From positions 1,674,001 through 1,738,000 of the forward strand of contig WARS01000012.1 in assembly GCA_008933995.1 (NCBI GenBank): a stretch of DNA of 64,000 bases, in the 5' to 3' direction. Origin of the DNA: Datnioides undecimradiatus. Taxonomy: Eukaryota; Chordata; Actinopteri; Lobotiformes; Datnioididae. Under the pieces are notes generated by a model. It was given only the letters and a program-made list of their open reading frames with translations, searched no databases and had not been told where the DNA came from. This document shows, one piece after another, positions 24,241 through 38,775 of this stretch; the first letter of the stretch is position 1, and every line of letters begins with the position of its first letter. Position numbers and translations under genes: made by a program.

Positions 24241-26934
24241 AGGCCGCGCATTTACCCACACAAAGCTGTGACCCTGCAGAGTGTGCAAAAAAAAAAAGAG
24301 CTGAGGGTTCACTGAGAGGCATGTACCTGAAAAAATACAATAAAACATCACATAGTGTTGCAGCGCAGCAAGCATGTGGTTTTTAGCGTTGATCTAGGTT
24401 ACATATGATTATCATTTTAACGTTGTTTAAGAGGTCGTGCTTTACTGTGAAAGTGATATATAGGCAATCAAATAAAGTCAAAACAACAGTGAGGGGACAG
24501 CTTTTTTTCTGCACCTAAAAAATTAACATGTCTAGCGTAAAAAGCAGTGTTACTACTGCTCCAACTGCATCACAGGATTCATTAATTCAGATAAAATATG
24601 AGGAGTACCATTGTTACAACCTGCTCCAATACTGGGTTAAGCTGCAATAATAAGAGTAAGAATATGGACATGATGTCTGGGGGTGTGTGATGTGTCACTC
24701 TGCTGTAAGCTGACATGCAAACCTAATCTGAATGCATACACATAAAAAAACAGAAAAACACAGTATGAACCCATTCCTATATTTGTCTAACTTGCTAACT
24801 TGTTCCTGTCAGATGCCGCGAACGTCATGTGGAGTCTAAAATACACATCTGGTGTCTCGGTCAAGGCATCCTCCAGCTTTGTGAGGAGGACTTTTTCAAT
24901 TTCTGTTTCTAGTTTCTTGCAGTAACTGCGTATAATCCTTGGTGATTTACCTGTTTTTCCCTGATGCCAGTTATAGTATGTGTGCACCTTTATCAGTTCA
25001 TTAGACCATCACTGCCCCTGTCAGTCATTGTTTAGCCAGCTGTGGTGATTTGAAATAGGCTTGGGTAAAATGTCTCATATTATATTGAAGAGACTACTCT
25101 CTAATCTAATACAAGTCATTTCTAAATTCAGCAGTTCTTTACACAGCATTTCAAAGCCAGAAAGGAAAGGAAGTGGTCATGCATGAGACTCTTTGGCTAT
25201 ACCTTATTGGTCTTGCTGTGTGCCATCCACATTCTCTGTTATATCCAAATACCTAAAAACATTTGCATTTCAGTCAAATTTCATTCGATTTTAACTTCCA
25301 GAGGGCTTTTGAGCAAAGCTATGCTTAGTGAGAGGAGGCCAGAAAAATATCAAGTATGGCAATTGAAAATCGATTAATTGGGAGATTAAAAGAGGAGCAG
25401 GGAGGCTTACAGACGTAAGTTGATTGCAGGTCTTGCAAATATTCAACAAAATAGGTTTGTCAGTGAGAAATGAAACCACACACAAATGGCTTCATTCCAA
25501 TTCATCCAAACAAGATAAAAGAGAGCGTTTGTTTTACACATCTGGATTTTTATGTCAGAATCTTAGAAAGAGGGTAGAAAACGACATTGTAAAAATCACA
25601 TTCTGTGCGAGCACTGAGAGCGAAGTCATAAGAGAGGTCTGTAACACCAGGCGTGAAGTGAGCTGTATGACTGCCAACGCTCCGCTCTGCACCTCTCCAC
25701 TCCATCCATCCCGCGTGGCTAATGTATCCCTCTCAATAGCCGGGGACAAGGGGAGAAAAGACTGCTTGTGTGAAGCACAAAAAGCCCCACTGCGGCCACG
25801 TTTGCAGCAGTAATTGGCAAGGAAGCTTCATTTCATTCACTCCCGTATGTCTTTTGTTGTGCTGTGGGGTTTTTACAAGTGTGGCGCTTTTGAGAGTTGT
25901 TTCAAAACTGGCTAATTTCTGCAGCCCCTGCCCGTTGTTACTCATGTGGCCATTTATTTATTTTTCCATGAATACACAATTGAAAGATTCCATCTTTTTT
26001 TTTGTCAGACACTGAAGTGTATTAATAACCGAACCTTTAATAGAGTCTTGATGATACTTTTGAGTACCCTACTTAATTTTGAACATCTGCAAGAGGAGGA
26101 AAAACATTTAATCTCTTCTGAATCCTCCTGCTTTCACACCCTGAAAGCTTTGATGCTGTTCGGTAAAGTAGTGGTCACAGAATAGAGGTTGGTGGGCATT
26201 AGAGGGACAGCCTGTCTCCTTTCATCATCACATTGTAGTAGCTATATAAAAGCCTCCAGAATGTGGCTTGTAGTTATGTTTTCACCACAATTACACTTTA
26301 TCCTGTTGTAAAATGCATTAAAAGATTTTTCACTATATTTCATCAGTGCATTTCTTCTCTCACGAGCACTGTTAACCTCCTGATACATCAGCTTTATGTG
26401 AAAACTGCAGCTGAGAAAGGTCCAGATCTGCTATTTGCTATTTCAGATGTAATTCAGTTACTGTATATATTTTTTCCAAGGATCACACATTTGTGGAAGG
26501 ATTGACATGTTTTCAGCAGTTTATACAGCCGTGAGTATGTTGCATGCAAGCAAACGTTCTTGCATGGGACCCTTTAACACGAGCAAGGTCTACTTGTCAC
26601 CCTTTGTCACAGCTCGCATATCTCTGAGTTAGAGCATCAGAGAGTTATTTTGCCTTCTCAGTTTGTTACATTTGGACCCTGTTGGGAGGACAGCATGGGT
26701 TCAACTGTAAAGTATTGTCCATTAAAAAGTGAAAAAAAAAGAAAAATGGTAACCGTCGCTGGTTTCAAAGGCTGATAACCACTAATGCACGGTCTCACAG
26801 TGGAGGAGAACGCCACCAGTCCTTGTTTCATTAGTACTGAGTACTTTGAGTGGATTATTCAAAGAAACCTGTGACTTTGTTTCTGCAGAGATCACAGCTG
26901 TTGGGTTTCTAACACCACTAGCAGCACGACTGTG

Positions 26935-27180
26935 TCAGTCCGTCCACCACTTTAGGTCTGACTAATACCTCTGCAGCTATAGGATTGATTGCAATAAAAT
27001 TAGGTGCAGACATTCACCAGAGACAGTGTATCAGAATGAATTTGGGGATCCCCTGTGTTTCCCTTTAGCATCACAATGAGACTGATATTTGTGGTCGTGA
27101 GATGCCTGAGAGCATTATACTAAACATATTAGCATTGTCACTGTAGACATGCTGACATTAGCATTTAGTGCAATGCACAA
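26935..27180 (+). repeat. Dispersed fish repeat, copy 2 (degenerate)
   Basis: Shows the same order of phrases as copy 1: CCGTCCACCACTTTAGGTCTGACT, GGATTGATTGCAATAAAATTAGG, a GGGGATCCCCTG phrase and then ATTAGCATTGTCA and GACATTAGCATTTAG. Same orientation as copy 1. Confidence 0.6.
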
Positions 27181-29439
27181 ATTAGCCTAGTTAGAACAGA
27201 GCTGGTCTTCTAAAATAAGACTTTTAGTTATTCTTAAATGTTCTGTAAAAATAAACTCTTCTCAGGGGTGGATCTTGAAAACCAGACCTATCCATCTGCT
27301 AGATACAAGGGTTCAGTTAGAAAATTCACTTTTTCATCATTAGAAAAACTGGATAAACTGACCCTGTGAGCTGCAACAATGGAGTCAGAGCTCTGTTCAG
27401 GAGAAATACTTTTGTAAAAATGATTCAAAGCCTGATAGCTGCCATGATTACAGGTGGATAAGACATGCAAAGTGACATCCAGAACTGTTAACTGCTGAAT
27501 GTTAATGCAATGACACTTTCAGTGTAATTTGGTGCTCACATTGTGTTTATGTAGGGGCACAGTCACAGCCTCGCAGTGTCATTCCTAACTGTTTCCCCAC
27601 TTACAGTAAACACGACTTCTCCCATGGGGGTTACACTCTCAGAACAACACAATCTCATCTCTAGGGCCCTTTATGGATGAAACAGGCTGGCATCTCGGAA
27701 AATATTGTAGTTAAAAAGAGATTTTTGACCCTTGCCCGATCAAAACCTTTGAGCGAGTCAAACTGAAGCTGCAAAATCACAGAAGAAGGAGTATTCACAC
27801 AATATCGGCAAACTGTTTGTTGAGTTTGCTCAGTGCTGAAATTCGGTGATGCTGCTGACCCGTACGAATGTAGCATGGTGCAGGATTTTCGGCTAATTAG
27901 CCACAGCTCAGACAGTTGCTCTACAGTTCCATGTCTGGTACAAAGGAAAGGTCAAACCAGTCACATGACCTGACAACCCCTGGGACTGGGCTGAATGGCA
28001 GGAGGTCAAGACTTTTAAGTGTTTCACTTCCTGGACGTACTAACTCACCAAGTCTATACGTCAAAGCAAGAAACTCACAGATGGTCAAAACATATTTAGG
28101 TCGCATGACGTACTTGTTCACTGCAAAGGAAAACAACTTCATATTTACAGCTGATTCCATTGGGCTATAGATTCACTATAACTCGATATCCGGGAGGATT
28201 TCCATTTTAACAGAACCCTCATTGATTCAGTTTCCAGAGGAATTGCAGCCTGGATCAGTTTACCTTGTTACCTTGTCACACTATGTTCTGGTCTGATCTC
28301 CATGTCCATTTCCGCTCAGCTTCCCCTCCCTCTCGCCACCACGCCGCCCAACAGAGCTCGCATTGTCCCTGTGGCCAGTCATCCATTCCTAATATCCAGT
28401 CTTTTACCGTGCTGGAGACGTGCTGCATGCTTTCAAAGGGCAGACTGAGCTGTTGATGGATGCCCTCCATCTCCCAAACGAAGCTTTGAGGAAACCTCGT
28501 GACCCAGTAACGACAAATGGCTTTTAATATTATAGATCGTTTGCACCATGCAGATCTGGAGGCCACCTCATTCTAAAACTGTGTAAATCATTACAAGAAG
28601 CATTAAGTCATCCAATCTTTTTATTATGAGACCAGATAGTACAAATGCATGTAAACATAAAACACCTGATGATACCTTAACTAATAAAAAACACGCACCC
28701 ATGAACCAAAACGACCATGCTTAAATCAATCAACTGAGGAGATGGTTAACAGTCATGCTTCTTAAGTTAGCTTGCTGCTGAAAGTGCTTACAGTATTTGA
28801 TAAAATGAACAAAATATCCAGGTAAATGAAACCACAGTAAACTCTGCATGCAGCCTCCGTTTATCAGAGTTAAATAGAGTAACTTACTTCTAATCCCAGA
28901 TCTGCTCATGGTGTAAATAGCGTTTGTCAAGTGTTGTGAAAACAGTTCCTGAGGACACTCTTTAATTTAAAATATGCAAGAGTTCATCAAAACACTTGTT
29001 GACCAAGGTCTTAAGTCTAAAACGTGTGCGCCAACAAATGCAAACAAACAAAGGTTGTAAAACTCGCCATGATCTGACCCTCAGGTAAAAACAGTAAAAC
29101 AGACATTTGAAAAAAAGTGAGGGGCTTGAGTACAGTGTAATGATGTTTCAGGTAGAGAGATGCCATGCAAAGAGATACCATCAACACAGAGAGCTCCTTC
29201 TATTGCATTAGCTAAAGGCACTGATATCTTGATGGAAATAACTTCATTTTGGCCACTACCAGGCACAGTAAATACAATTGCTAGCTGTTAGCGCAGCTGT
29301 GTGAGCCTGGTAACTGATGCAAAGTGACTCAGACACAGTTATGAATGGTGCTGGTGGCTGCGCCTGTGCACTCTTAAATATGTTATCATCTCCTCTGTGT
29401 GGTGGAGCATATTAATAAAGCACCTTACAGTTACACCAT

Positions 29440-29720
29440 CTAAACAGACCGTAAATCACCGCCCATTAGACCCACAGAGGCAGCAGCATGCTTGGCCCTC
29501 ATCGTGCTTGAGGCCACCGGTTTTGAACTGCCACAATTAACACATTAAACACTTCTTCAATCCTGAACTGACGTGACATAGTCAGCTAGCATAATGATTA
29601 ATTAATGGCTGGTGTAAAGTGTGGGCCAGCCCTAGAAATTCAAAACAAGAGAAAGTTAATCAGGCTAATTGTCTGAAACCATCTTCATTAACATAATATT
29701 GCCACTGAGGATTGGAGGAT
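29440..29720. promoter_or_regulatory. Candidate regulatory block (unverified)
   Basis: Non-repetitive DNA carrying ATAATGATTAATTAATGG, a second TTAATC, CTAATTG and CATTAACATAATATTG words within 280 bp, just downstream of the NERD gene. The homeodomain-core density resembles developmental enhancers; function is inference. Confidence 0.3.
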
Positions 29721-29910
29721 CAGGGAAATTGGAAAATGGGTTTTTTCTTTCTTTCTTTCATACATTCGTTTTTAGTTTTTTGTTTTTTGGGGTTTTTTTT
29801 TTACAATAAATGCTCATTTAAATAAATTCAATACTACAGTTTAACAAAAAACAAACTGCATCGTAAAAGGCACTCTGAGAACTGTGATTAGGTCTGAGCT
29901 AATTTAAAAG

Positions 29911-29916
29911 TTTATT
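29911..29916 (-). terminator. Polyadenylation signal of the NERD gene (AATAAA)
   Basis: Plus-strand TTTATT at 29911-29916 is AATAAA on the minus strand, about 100 nt past the stop codon at 30020-30018, a suitable position for cleavage shortly after. Confidence 0.5.
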
Positions 29917-30017
29917 CTTTCGTATTATCTGCATATTAAGGATGCTTACTCTCCCTGCAGCACCGCGTTGTCCGTTGACCGCAGTCATCATCTTAACTGA
30001 CTGACACCCACACGCTG

Positions 30018-33000
30018 TCACATGCTGAGCGTGATGCTGTGAATGGTGTTGGCCGGGATTTTGGCGTCTGCTTCCTCCCCGCTGATCCTGAAGATCACAA
30101 AGGTGTTGGAGGGGATGGTGGTGGTGGCGTTCAGGGATTTACCCAGCCACCCCTGAGATCCACGCTTGTACATTTTAACGGTTACCTGCAGAGTGGGAAG
30201 TACACAGGAAATGCAGGTAATTAAGGTCATGAAGTGAGAGATGACAAGGTGCTGTGCGAGGTGCTGAGGTCATGACCCTGAGTGAGACCTACTAACCTCT
30301 GGTAAGAGATAAGCACACACTCATGACTTTCACCTACACATACAAGCTGTTGCTTTGTCTGTGGGATGGTAGACTGAAGAAAAGCTATAGAGCGGCTGAC
30401 TCTGGCTCGTTGGAGGATGGAGTGGGTTTTCCATAATTTGTAAAATCCTAATTTTTGTCAAGCTTGAGCTTCTTGTGTTGCCCAGAGTGTATAGATTTGA
30501 TGATTTCTAGGGTTATTTCTCTGCTGGAAAGATGGTCTTTTCAGTAAAACCGCGCTGAAAAGTAAACATAGAAAACATAGAAAAGGGGTTGTGGTATTCC
30601 TTTTGGCTGAAAAAGAAGAAAACCTACCAAATCATAATGTATTTGGCGATACCAGACCATTAAATGTTTGGTTGGCGGGTGACAAACAGCAAGTCGGGTG
30701 TCACTTATTTTGGATTAGTCCTTTTTGAAGCTGGAAACAATGGCTGCCAGACCACAAACCTTCTCACATTACAGCTAAACAACGCACTGACTTATGCTTT
30801 ACCTCTCAGTCTGACAGTTTGATCTGAGTTTCTTGAGCCTGTCCATCTCTTGACTCGACGGTCTGTGAAGGCGAGGTTACAAAACGTACAGTGTGTAGTT
30901 TGAATGATAGCTCTACATCCTGCAAAAGACTAGCAGATGAACAGGGGGCTGTAGATGCAGGCAACATGGAGGGAAGTTAGACAGGTTATTTGCATATAAA
31001 ACCCACACAGTAGCGATACCAACGACATCAGGAACTAGTTACATTCATTACTAGTTAATCTGCAAACTCTTTTCTTCTTTCAACAGACATTTTTGAAAGA
31101 AAAATGACTCAAATGGTAACAAAACAGTTGCTGATTCACTTTCTGATAACTGACATATCATTTAATCAGCCGCGTTAGTAGTTTTCCGCTGGCTAAATGC
31201 ATCAAAGGGTAAAACTTGTGAGGAGTTCGTCCTCGTGAATCAATTAGTCATCCGCCGAATAGGTCCCCAAATAAATACAAAACTGTTGAATTTCCCTCAA
31301 CTCCCACAAAAGTATTGTGCGGCTCTTTTGGAGCGGTGATCCAAACGGCAGTCTGAAACAGAATAAATATTAAATTAACCTTGTTTTCACTGTGAGCTTT
31401 TTTAATTCCCCTCCACATCTTGAATGGAGTCATACCTCTCTTGATTTTATGTAGGTTGTAGGGCATAATGCACTTTAACACTACATCAAAACTGCCTGTT
31501 ATGTTTGAGCCTGACAATGGAAGCCTTAACTAGATTTAGACATGCAGGTAATTGAACCACATCCATTTCAAAAAGAATGCCTCGCTGCATCTCTTGTTTG
31601 GCTGCATTTACAGGGGATAACAGAATAATACAGTGCCTTTTCACAGTTCCATTTTCTTTCACTTTAGCATTAGGCAATTTTTCAATTATTATTTTTTTCC
31701 ATGTTCTTTCATCCCCGGCTCTCCATAATGTCTGGGCCTTTTAGTTAATGGTAGCGACAGTCAGAGCCCAGTATATCGGCCCTTGTCCATTTTGCAGGTC
31801 ATTGTGGAAGCCCAATAGGCCTTTTATTACGCCGACATCAAAAGGCAGATAAGCATTAGAGGTGGGGAAAATACCCTGCACTAGATATGTTCCCTCTTTC
31901 CTTTGTCTGCTATTGAAAGTGATCATTTTAATAGTGAAGAGGTTGGTGAGCTTTGGGGCTGATGGGAAGTGAGACACCCCTGACAGTCTACGAATATGAG
32001 CAAGTCGATAACACAACACGAGCACACAGCACACCCTCAGCACCTGCACACTCTTGCTGCTAACCTAATTATCTGCAACAAAGGCCACTGCGATTTCAGA
32101 CACACATCTTTCTACCATTTACTTACTTATTACTGTGCATTAAAACAGGGAGAAAGAGAGGGGGGGAAAAAAGGAACAATTGTGTCTTATATTGCAGCCT
32201 TGGCCGAATGCCACATGGCTTGTATTACAATAGCATCAGACACTTCAGAACGAGTGAGTGTCTATTAATTTGGGATGCATGAAAAAATAGCTTCATGACA
32301 GCTGGTGGCGGAGAGGCGCATAAACCAACACAAAGACATCAGAGAGGAATTATTCTAACAACTCACGGCCAAATGTAATAGTAGGTAATCAGCAATTAAC
32401 TAATTTAATGGAACTAAAGTTGAGTACTTCAATCTCTGTGGCGCTGAGGAGGCACAGACAGGTTACTGGTGGACAGCAGTAGAGAAAACTATTCACTTCA
32501 TATAATGTAAGCATCACAAGAGGCCACTGGATGCACATGCTGCTTATGTAGGAAAGCATCCAAAGAGCCTTTAGCTCCATCAAGGCACCACAATCCTCTG
32601 AATGTTATAGAACAGAAACCCTAAAAAAAATAAATAAATCAACATCTAGATTCGGATCTGCAGTGAAATATGCATAGAATTAGACGAGCATGCTGATTGG
32701 TTGATACCTACGTCCTGCCTGAGGATAGTACGATTTTTGGATAAGGATGAACTGTGCAAAAATGCATTTCAGTGCTTTTTAAATCCGTCCTTTTTCTGTA
32801 GCATCACCCAAAAGGCCCGGGTCCATCAATTTTTTCAGGCTTACTTTGAGTTGATACGGGCAAACGAAATCTAATTTGGTTGCAACTGCACAATGTGCTC
32901 CGTAGTTTAGACTTTATGGGTTGCACAAATGCGTTAAATGCAATAACTCCCAGCCAGACCTGCAATCTGGACACCACTTATTGGAAAATGGTGGTGACTA

Positions 33001-36000
33001 ACGATTCAAGATAGCCAATAATCTTTCCACCCAACATGCACAATTTTTTTTACTGACAGATTCACCCTGAAACACGAAATACAGTAAAAACTAAATTGGC
33101 TTTTTTGCTTCAAGGATCTAAAATATAAAAAGCTTAATTTCACAAACAGAAAAACTTACATACAAATAAAATAAAATAAAACAGCCAACATTTACTAAGC
33201 TGAAAAGAAACACTGAATGGCTCGATATCAAAAGCACCAAAACAAATTTGATTAACTGCTACGTTGACCGCGCTCTGCCGCACAGGAAGGAAGTGCACTG
33301 AGGTGTTTGGCACCGACTCACAGAGGGGTGTTCTGTGTGGTCTAGACATCCTGCCTGCCAGGTGTGGCTCTGCAGAGGTGGGGCGTCAGGTACAGGAACT
33401 ATTACCGCATGTTATCCTCCTCAGTGACTTGAGGCAAGTGTCTGAGGCAGAAGACGATACTGTATCTAAACTACAGTAGCACAGAGTGTAAAGGAGCCGC
33501 TGACATTAAAAAAAAAACCAATGTCATTCAAAGTGCATCCTACACTTGAGACGAAATGCAATGTGCCATGGCTGCGCAACTGCCAACAAGCTAAGATGAA
33601 CAAAAGAGCAACAGCTACCAAAAACAGTGTTGCACTGTGTGACTGTGCATTGTCTACAAGCATGCGAGAATCATTCCTACTTCAAGCACAGACAGGCTTG
33701 AATGTATATGTGTGCCTATGTGTGTGTAACACTTCACGGCGAGGACAGGACCCTTGGGGCTAAGGCTGGGTGTCACACAAAGGGCTGAGAGCTCACCTAA
33801 CGGTGTCTACCCCCATCTGCCTCTCACTTTCTGTGTCGGGGGCAGCCGTGTGAATGACATCATTCCTCACATTACAACGAGACAAACTCAGACTTCTTAT
33901 TTACCGTCTGCTAATAGTCATAAATCCTGCCTCTGGTTCACTGTTCACCTTTTACCCTCTTAAACTTAAGACGACAGCTCTTTCTCCATCCAAAACATCT
34001 CCTTTTAACAACCGATGGCGATCTCACTGGTTTTCCTCTACCTGTAGGGATGTGTATGGCACAGATCCGCAGCCAACAATCCCAAATTACTTATAAACTT
34101 GTATCGTTGACTTTGCACGAGGACTTCAGTTTGTAGTTCATCTAACTGTTGCAGTATAAACATGATAATTTGCGATAAAAGGTCTGACAGGTCTGACAAA
34201 TGTGAATAACGCGAGGTGCTGTGTAATTGGGTAGGGACGTGTCACCACCTGCGTGTATTGCCATTCACAAAGTTCAGATTCTTCCCCTGATAAAGTCAAA
34301 GAATCCCAGTGGGGTATCAGTCAGTGGGGCCTGTTACCTGGAGCCATGGGTGCAGTGTTTCAGGTGAACTCTGAGTGAGCGTAACGCCACACCAGCTTCA
34401 GACGACGGGCTCTTTGTTCCACGCCGTGTCTCACCAGACACAGATGGGGAGGAACACTGAGTAACACACCTCTGGCGCACCAAACATCTTTGTCGACGAG
34501 CCAAATGCGATGGAATCGGACCAAAAGTGGTTCGCTGTCATTTCGGTTGGATTAAACAGGGCAATTAGGGGAACGCTGTGTGGTTTGGCTCACAGGGTGA
34601 ATAAATTAACAACCTGCTGAGTAGAAGCGTGAAACACTGGATCAGCAGCAATCTGATGATTCAGTGTGATAGGTTTAGATTAAAGCAGATTTCATGAAAT
34701 AAAAATATCCTTAGTCTCCAACAAAGTGAAAACAATTTGGGTTGGTTTTAATCTTTTAGCATACTAATGCAATGACTCTGCATATGTAATTATAACTAAT
34801 GTATCAATAAATATAACAAATATAGTCATTACTACCTGTTGAAATGAGAAGAGAATGCTCTATTATTAACAGTCTTGCACACTGTCTAATGTATAATGAA
34901 TAAAAGTCAATAAATTGTGGAAAACGCACATCAAAAGTCGCCCGAATCCAAAGTTGCATGTTCAGATTGCTTGTTTTTGACCAAACCAGAGCTAAAAACC
35001 AACATATATTGAATTTACAACATTATGAGACAGAGAAAAGCAGGAAATCCTCGAGTCTGACAATGTGGACCCAGTGAATGTTTGATTTTTTAATCAAAGA
35101 CTCAAATTGCTGTTAACCAACCAGACGTCTACGCAGGTTAATCTCCAGTATGATCTCAGTCCAACAGCATCATAATCAAACATCATAACTGAACTCTTGT
35201 GTGCTCCAGATGCGAACCATTCATTAAGATGCCTAAACTCTGGTTTGGTCAATAACTGCATTTGTCTAAAGTCATAAACCCCAAAGATGGCTGGTTAAGT
35301 CCTGAATCGCTGCGTCTTTGCCTCCAACCGACCAACCTGCCTCAGCTAACAGGAAGCCATTAGACTCTCGGCAATAACCATTTACATCCATTCACCCAGC
35401 TCTGACTTTATTTCCATCCACATAAGTGCATTTTCTGCGAGAGGTTCAAATACGAACCCCCCCACCCCCCCCTTTTTCTCCTCAATGGGTCTGGTTGTCT
35501 GGCTGACTTGAGAGGGCACAATCTATGACTGATTTAATTTGCTCTTTACAAACATCTCTAACAGCATTACCCCCAGAGCATACACTGACTGCCCGCATCT
35601 GACTCCATTAACTCCCAAATCAGGTTTAAAGACCATATTGATGCCGTCCGTTATTAAGGGTGATTATCAAAACAACAGACAATGGGCCAAAGTGTCTGTT
35701 AACTAGTTTATCCATAATTTCACATAACTGTAACAGATGGCAGGGCTGTCAATTATATACTGTATCTGCTGCACACAGTGGCCACACACACACACACTGT
35801 CTGGATATGCAGCATATTAGCCTTCGCATTAAAAGAACGATAGTCTGCTCACAGGTGGTCAGAGGAAATGGACTGAGAGCCCGCAAAATAAACGATGATA
35901 TTACATGTCAAACGCAGAAATGCATCGGTTTGAGGGAACAGTGGGAGCTTGTGCTTTTCACAGAAGGTTTTGCTGTGTAATAATAATAGTAATAATAATA

Positions 36001-38727
36001 ATAAAAAAACTGTAATGTTGCCATTCGGTCCACTTCACCACCTTTATTCTCCTCAATTAACGAGAATGGCTTTTGAAGCTGTAATTAAGTGTCTCTGCTC
36101 CACTCAGCCTCTTCATTATTCATGAATCCCTATTGATCATATCTTACTACCTATACCACGGGGATCACTGTAATATCCTGGATCCCAAAAACAAATAGCT
36201 GAGCTTACTGAGATTAAATTAACATCTTGGCCAGAGACCAAAGGAAAGTTTCTGCTCAGATAGTAAATCCTGCATTTGATGCCAAATTGGATGATGTCAG
36301 AGAGTCACTGATAGGAAAAATCTTGTATGAAGCCTTTATGATCTTATTGAATATGCCAGCGCAAATTGTCTGGGCAATTATTCAATATTATTGTTTATTG
36401 AGTTTCAGTGGAGCCCTTACTATATGATCCTATCATTTGTGCTGCGACTAACGATTGTTTTTATTACCAATTAATCTGTCCTTTATTTTCTGCAGTAATT
36501 AATTAATTAGTTTGTCTATAAAACAACTGAGCACAAATGTTTCTAACTAACTGTTGAAATCTTAGATATTCAGCTTATTGCAAACAAATGACAGAGAAGA
36601 GTATCTAATATTCGTGTTTGATGAGCTGAAACAGAACATTTGGCATTTTTTGCTCAAGAGATAATGAAAATACAAAATACAAAATAGTTACTGATTACTT
36701 TTCTGTTGATTGATTCATTTCATTGGTCATTTCAGCTCCATATACAATCTAACTGTTTAGCAAAATTGTGTTATTAAAATTAATTATTCCAAACAAAAAG
36801 GTTTTTTACACATATGATCAGTTTCATCTGATGTAAAACTTGAACACAAAGCATTGCATTGAAAACTATTAAAAATTATTTTTTAATAAAATTGCAATAC
36901 CTTTATGTGAAGTACACTGAAATCAACAATTTTATATGGATGAAATAACAGTAATTATTAATATAACTCATCTAAATATCACAGACTGTGGTGCCTACTG
37001 GGTGTCTGACACTCTTACACAACCACAGCTCATTCCACATTCAAAGAAATTATTTTCTAATGAATATTAATGGATCGGAGCTTTATTTTAAACATGTATT
37101 CAAATTTACTGAAACTCAATCTCCACCTGTGTTAAGTAGGAATGTGTAAAACACGAACTCGACCGCTCGATGTTTAACTAAATTAACAAAAGAGCGCTTG
37201 AAGAGCCCTTTAAAACGACTGGTATTGCATGCTGGGTGATGAATTTGGAGGAAACACATTGAGTCATCTTCAAATTGACAGATGCAGAATCTCTCCACGG
37301 GACTCTTCACAGTGGCTTAGTGCTCGAGTGAAAAAATAGATTTTACCAAGTTTAATCACGCGCTATTACAAGGCAGCTTTTATCATTGCCTTCCACTGTA
37401 TAAGTGCTGGTGTCTTCACTAGTTCATTACAGACACTTGTGATTCTGCAGCACTCTTCTCATGTGTAATTGCATGGTTAGCTTTCCTCTGGAGCTTCCTA
37501 CACACACTCTGCTGCAAATTATTTCCAATTCCAGTTTCCTTTCGAGAGCGATGCTGCAATTACAGAAATCTGAACATCCTGGTAATTTCCCCACAATTTT
37601 CATTTTTTTTGTTGCTGTGCAACTAATATGTCTTTCTTTCTGGGAAATTCCTCAGAAAACTTTTCTTTGAAACTTTCCTTCCACCAGGTGTAGTTGCATA
37701 CTTGATGAACCTGATGACCAGTGAGCGGGACTGACAGTCTGTTAAATTGCACTTTCCATGAAACAACCTTTATGTTTACTTGTCTTGGTTCGTGTCTAGT
37801 AACTGAAAGTACGCACATTTTGATTGATGCGGCTGAGAAACATCTATTCACAGGTACACAGGCTGTCAGAGGACCTGTACCGCCAGGTTTCATGTGGACT
37901 TTTTGTTCTATAGGGACAGCATATTAAACTTTATGCAGCACATAAGGTGCTGCCATATTTACAACTGATTATCATTCAATGATTTATAATTAATAGCAAT
38001 GGGGTCTGCAAATAACTAAATAGTTTTTCTCCACATGAAGAGCCAAAAAGCCACAGTGGCTGTCAATATTATCTATTTAGGCAGTAGAATTTGCAGGCTT
38101 TGTAAATGGCCAGCTCCTGGCCTTTTGTGTGCCTCCATTCATTATCACCACAAAGCGGTTGATGTCTCCCCTCTCCGTCTTTTCTGTGCTAAGCACCAGG
38201 CACACCAGTCTGTCCATTACAGGCCTGTGACGTGTGCAGCCTGGGAGATGGCCAAACAGAGAGGAATGTCAGCGTGGAGTTAAATTAACAAGCTGCATCT
38301 GTGTGGAATCTGCAGCCGGTCAGAGAGACAAGATGTATCTCCGGTAACCGAGGTCTGATTATTTGTTTAGTCGAGATGTTGTCGGTGAATTTTCGCCTGG
38401 TGGCTTTACTTCTATTAATCAGCTGACAGGCCGGTGTAGTCAAGTTACGGTCGAAGGAACTCAATTGTTGTTTCTCGGCTATGCAATTAGTAGACGCTCT
38501 GTATGCTGAGCGCGAGTGAAGAGACTGTTTTTTTTTTTTTTTGGAAACACAGCAGCTCCATTTCTGCTCCTGCTGCTGAATAAACCTCATTATATAAACC
38601 GGTACAAAGACCCCATGAAACAGTCACATTTCAGAATAGGAGACGACATGAAGATGAACAACATAAGTAACCTGCACTTGTAATTATGACATGAATAGGT
38701 CTTTAGCTCTTTCTCTCTCTCTCTCCC

Positions 38728-38775
<48 letters not shown>

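Larger units (their letters stand above)
17601..30017. other. Gene-free interval bub3 to NERD gene
   Basis: About 12.4 kb without any recognisable exon on either strand; the open frames are short and unlike known families. It contains two copies of a dispersed repeat (21275-21660, 26935-27180), a poly-A run, a short GC-rich tandem repeat, and two blocks that look like candidate conserved regulatory DNA (24010-24240 and 29440-29720). The bub3 and NERD genes are transcribed toward each other, so this is a tail-to-tail interval. Confidence 0.5.

Noticed and set aside
35457-35472. C-runs (G-runs on minus) as a G-quadruplex
   Set aside because: Only two long runs separated by one base, without the usual four-tract layout.
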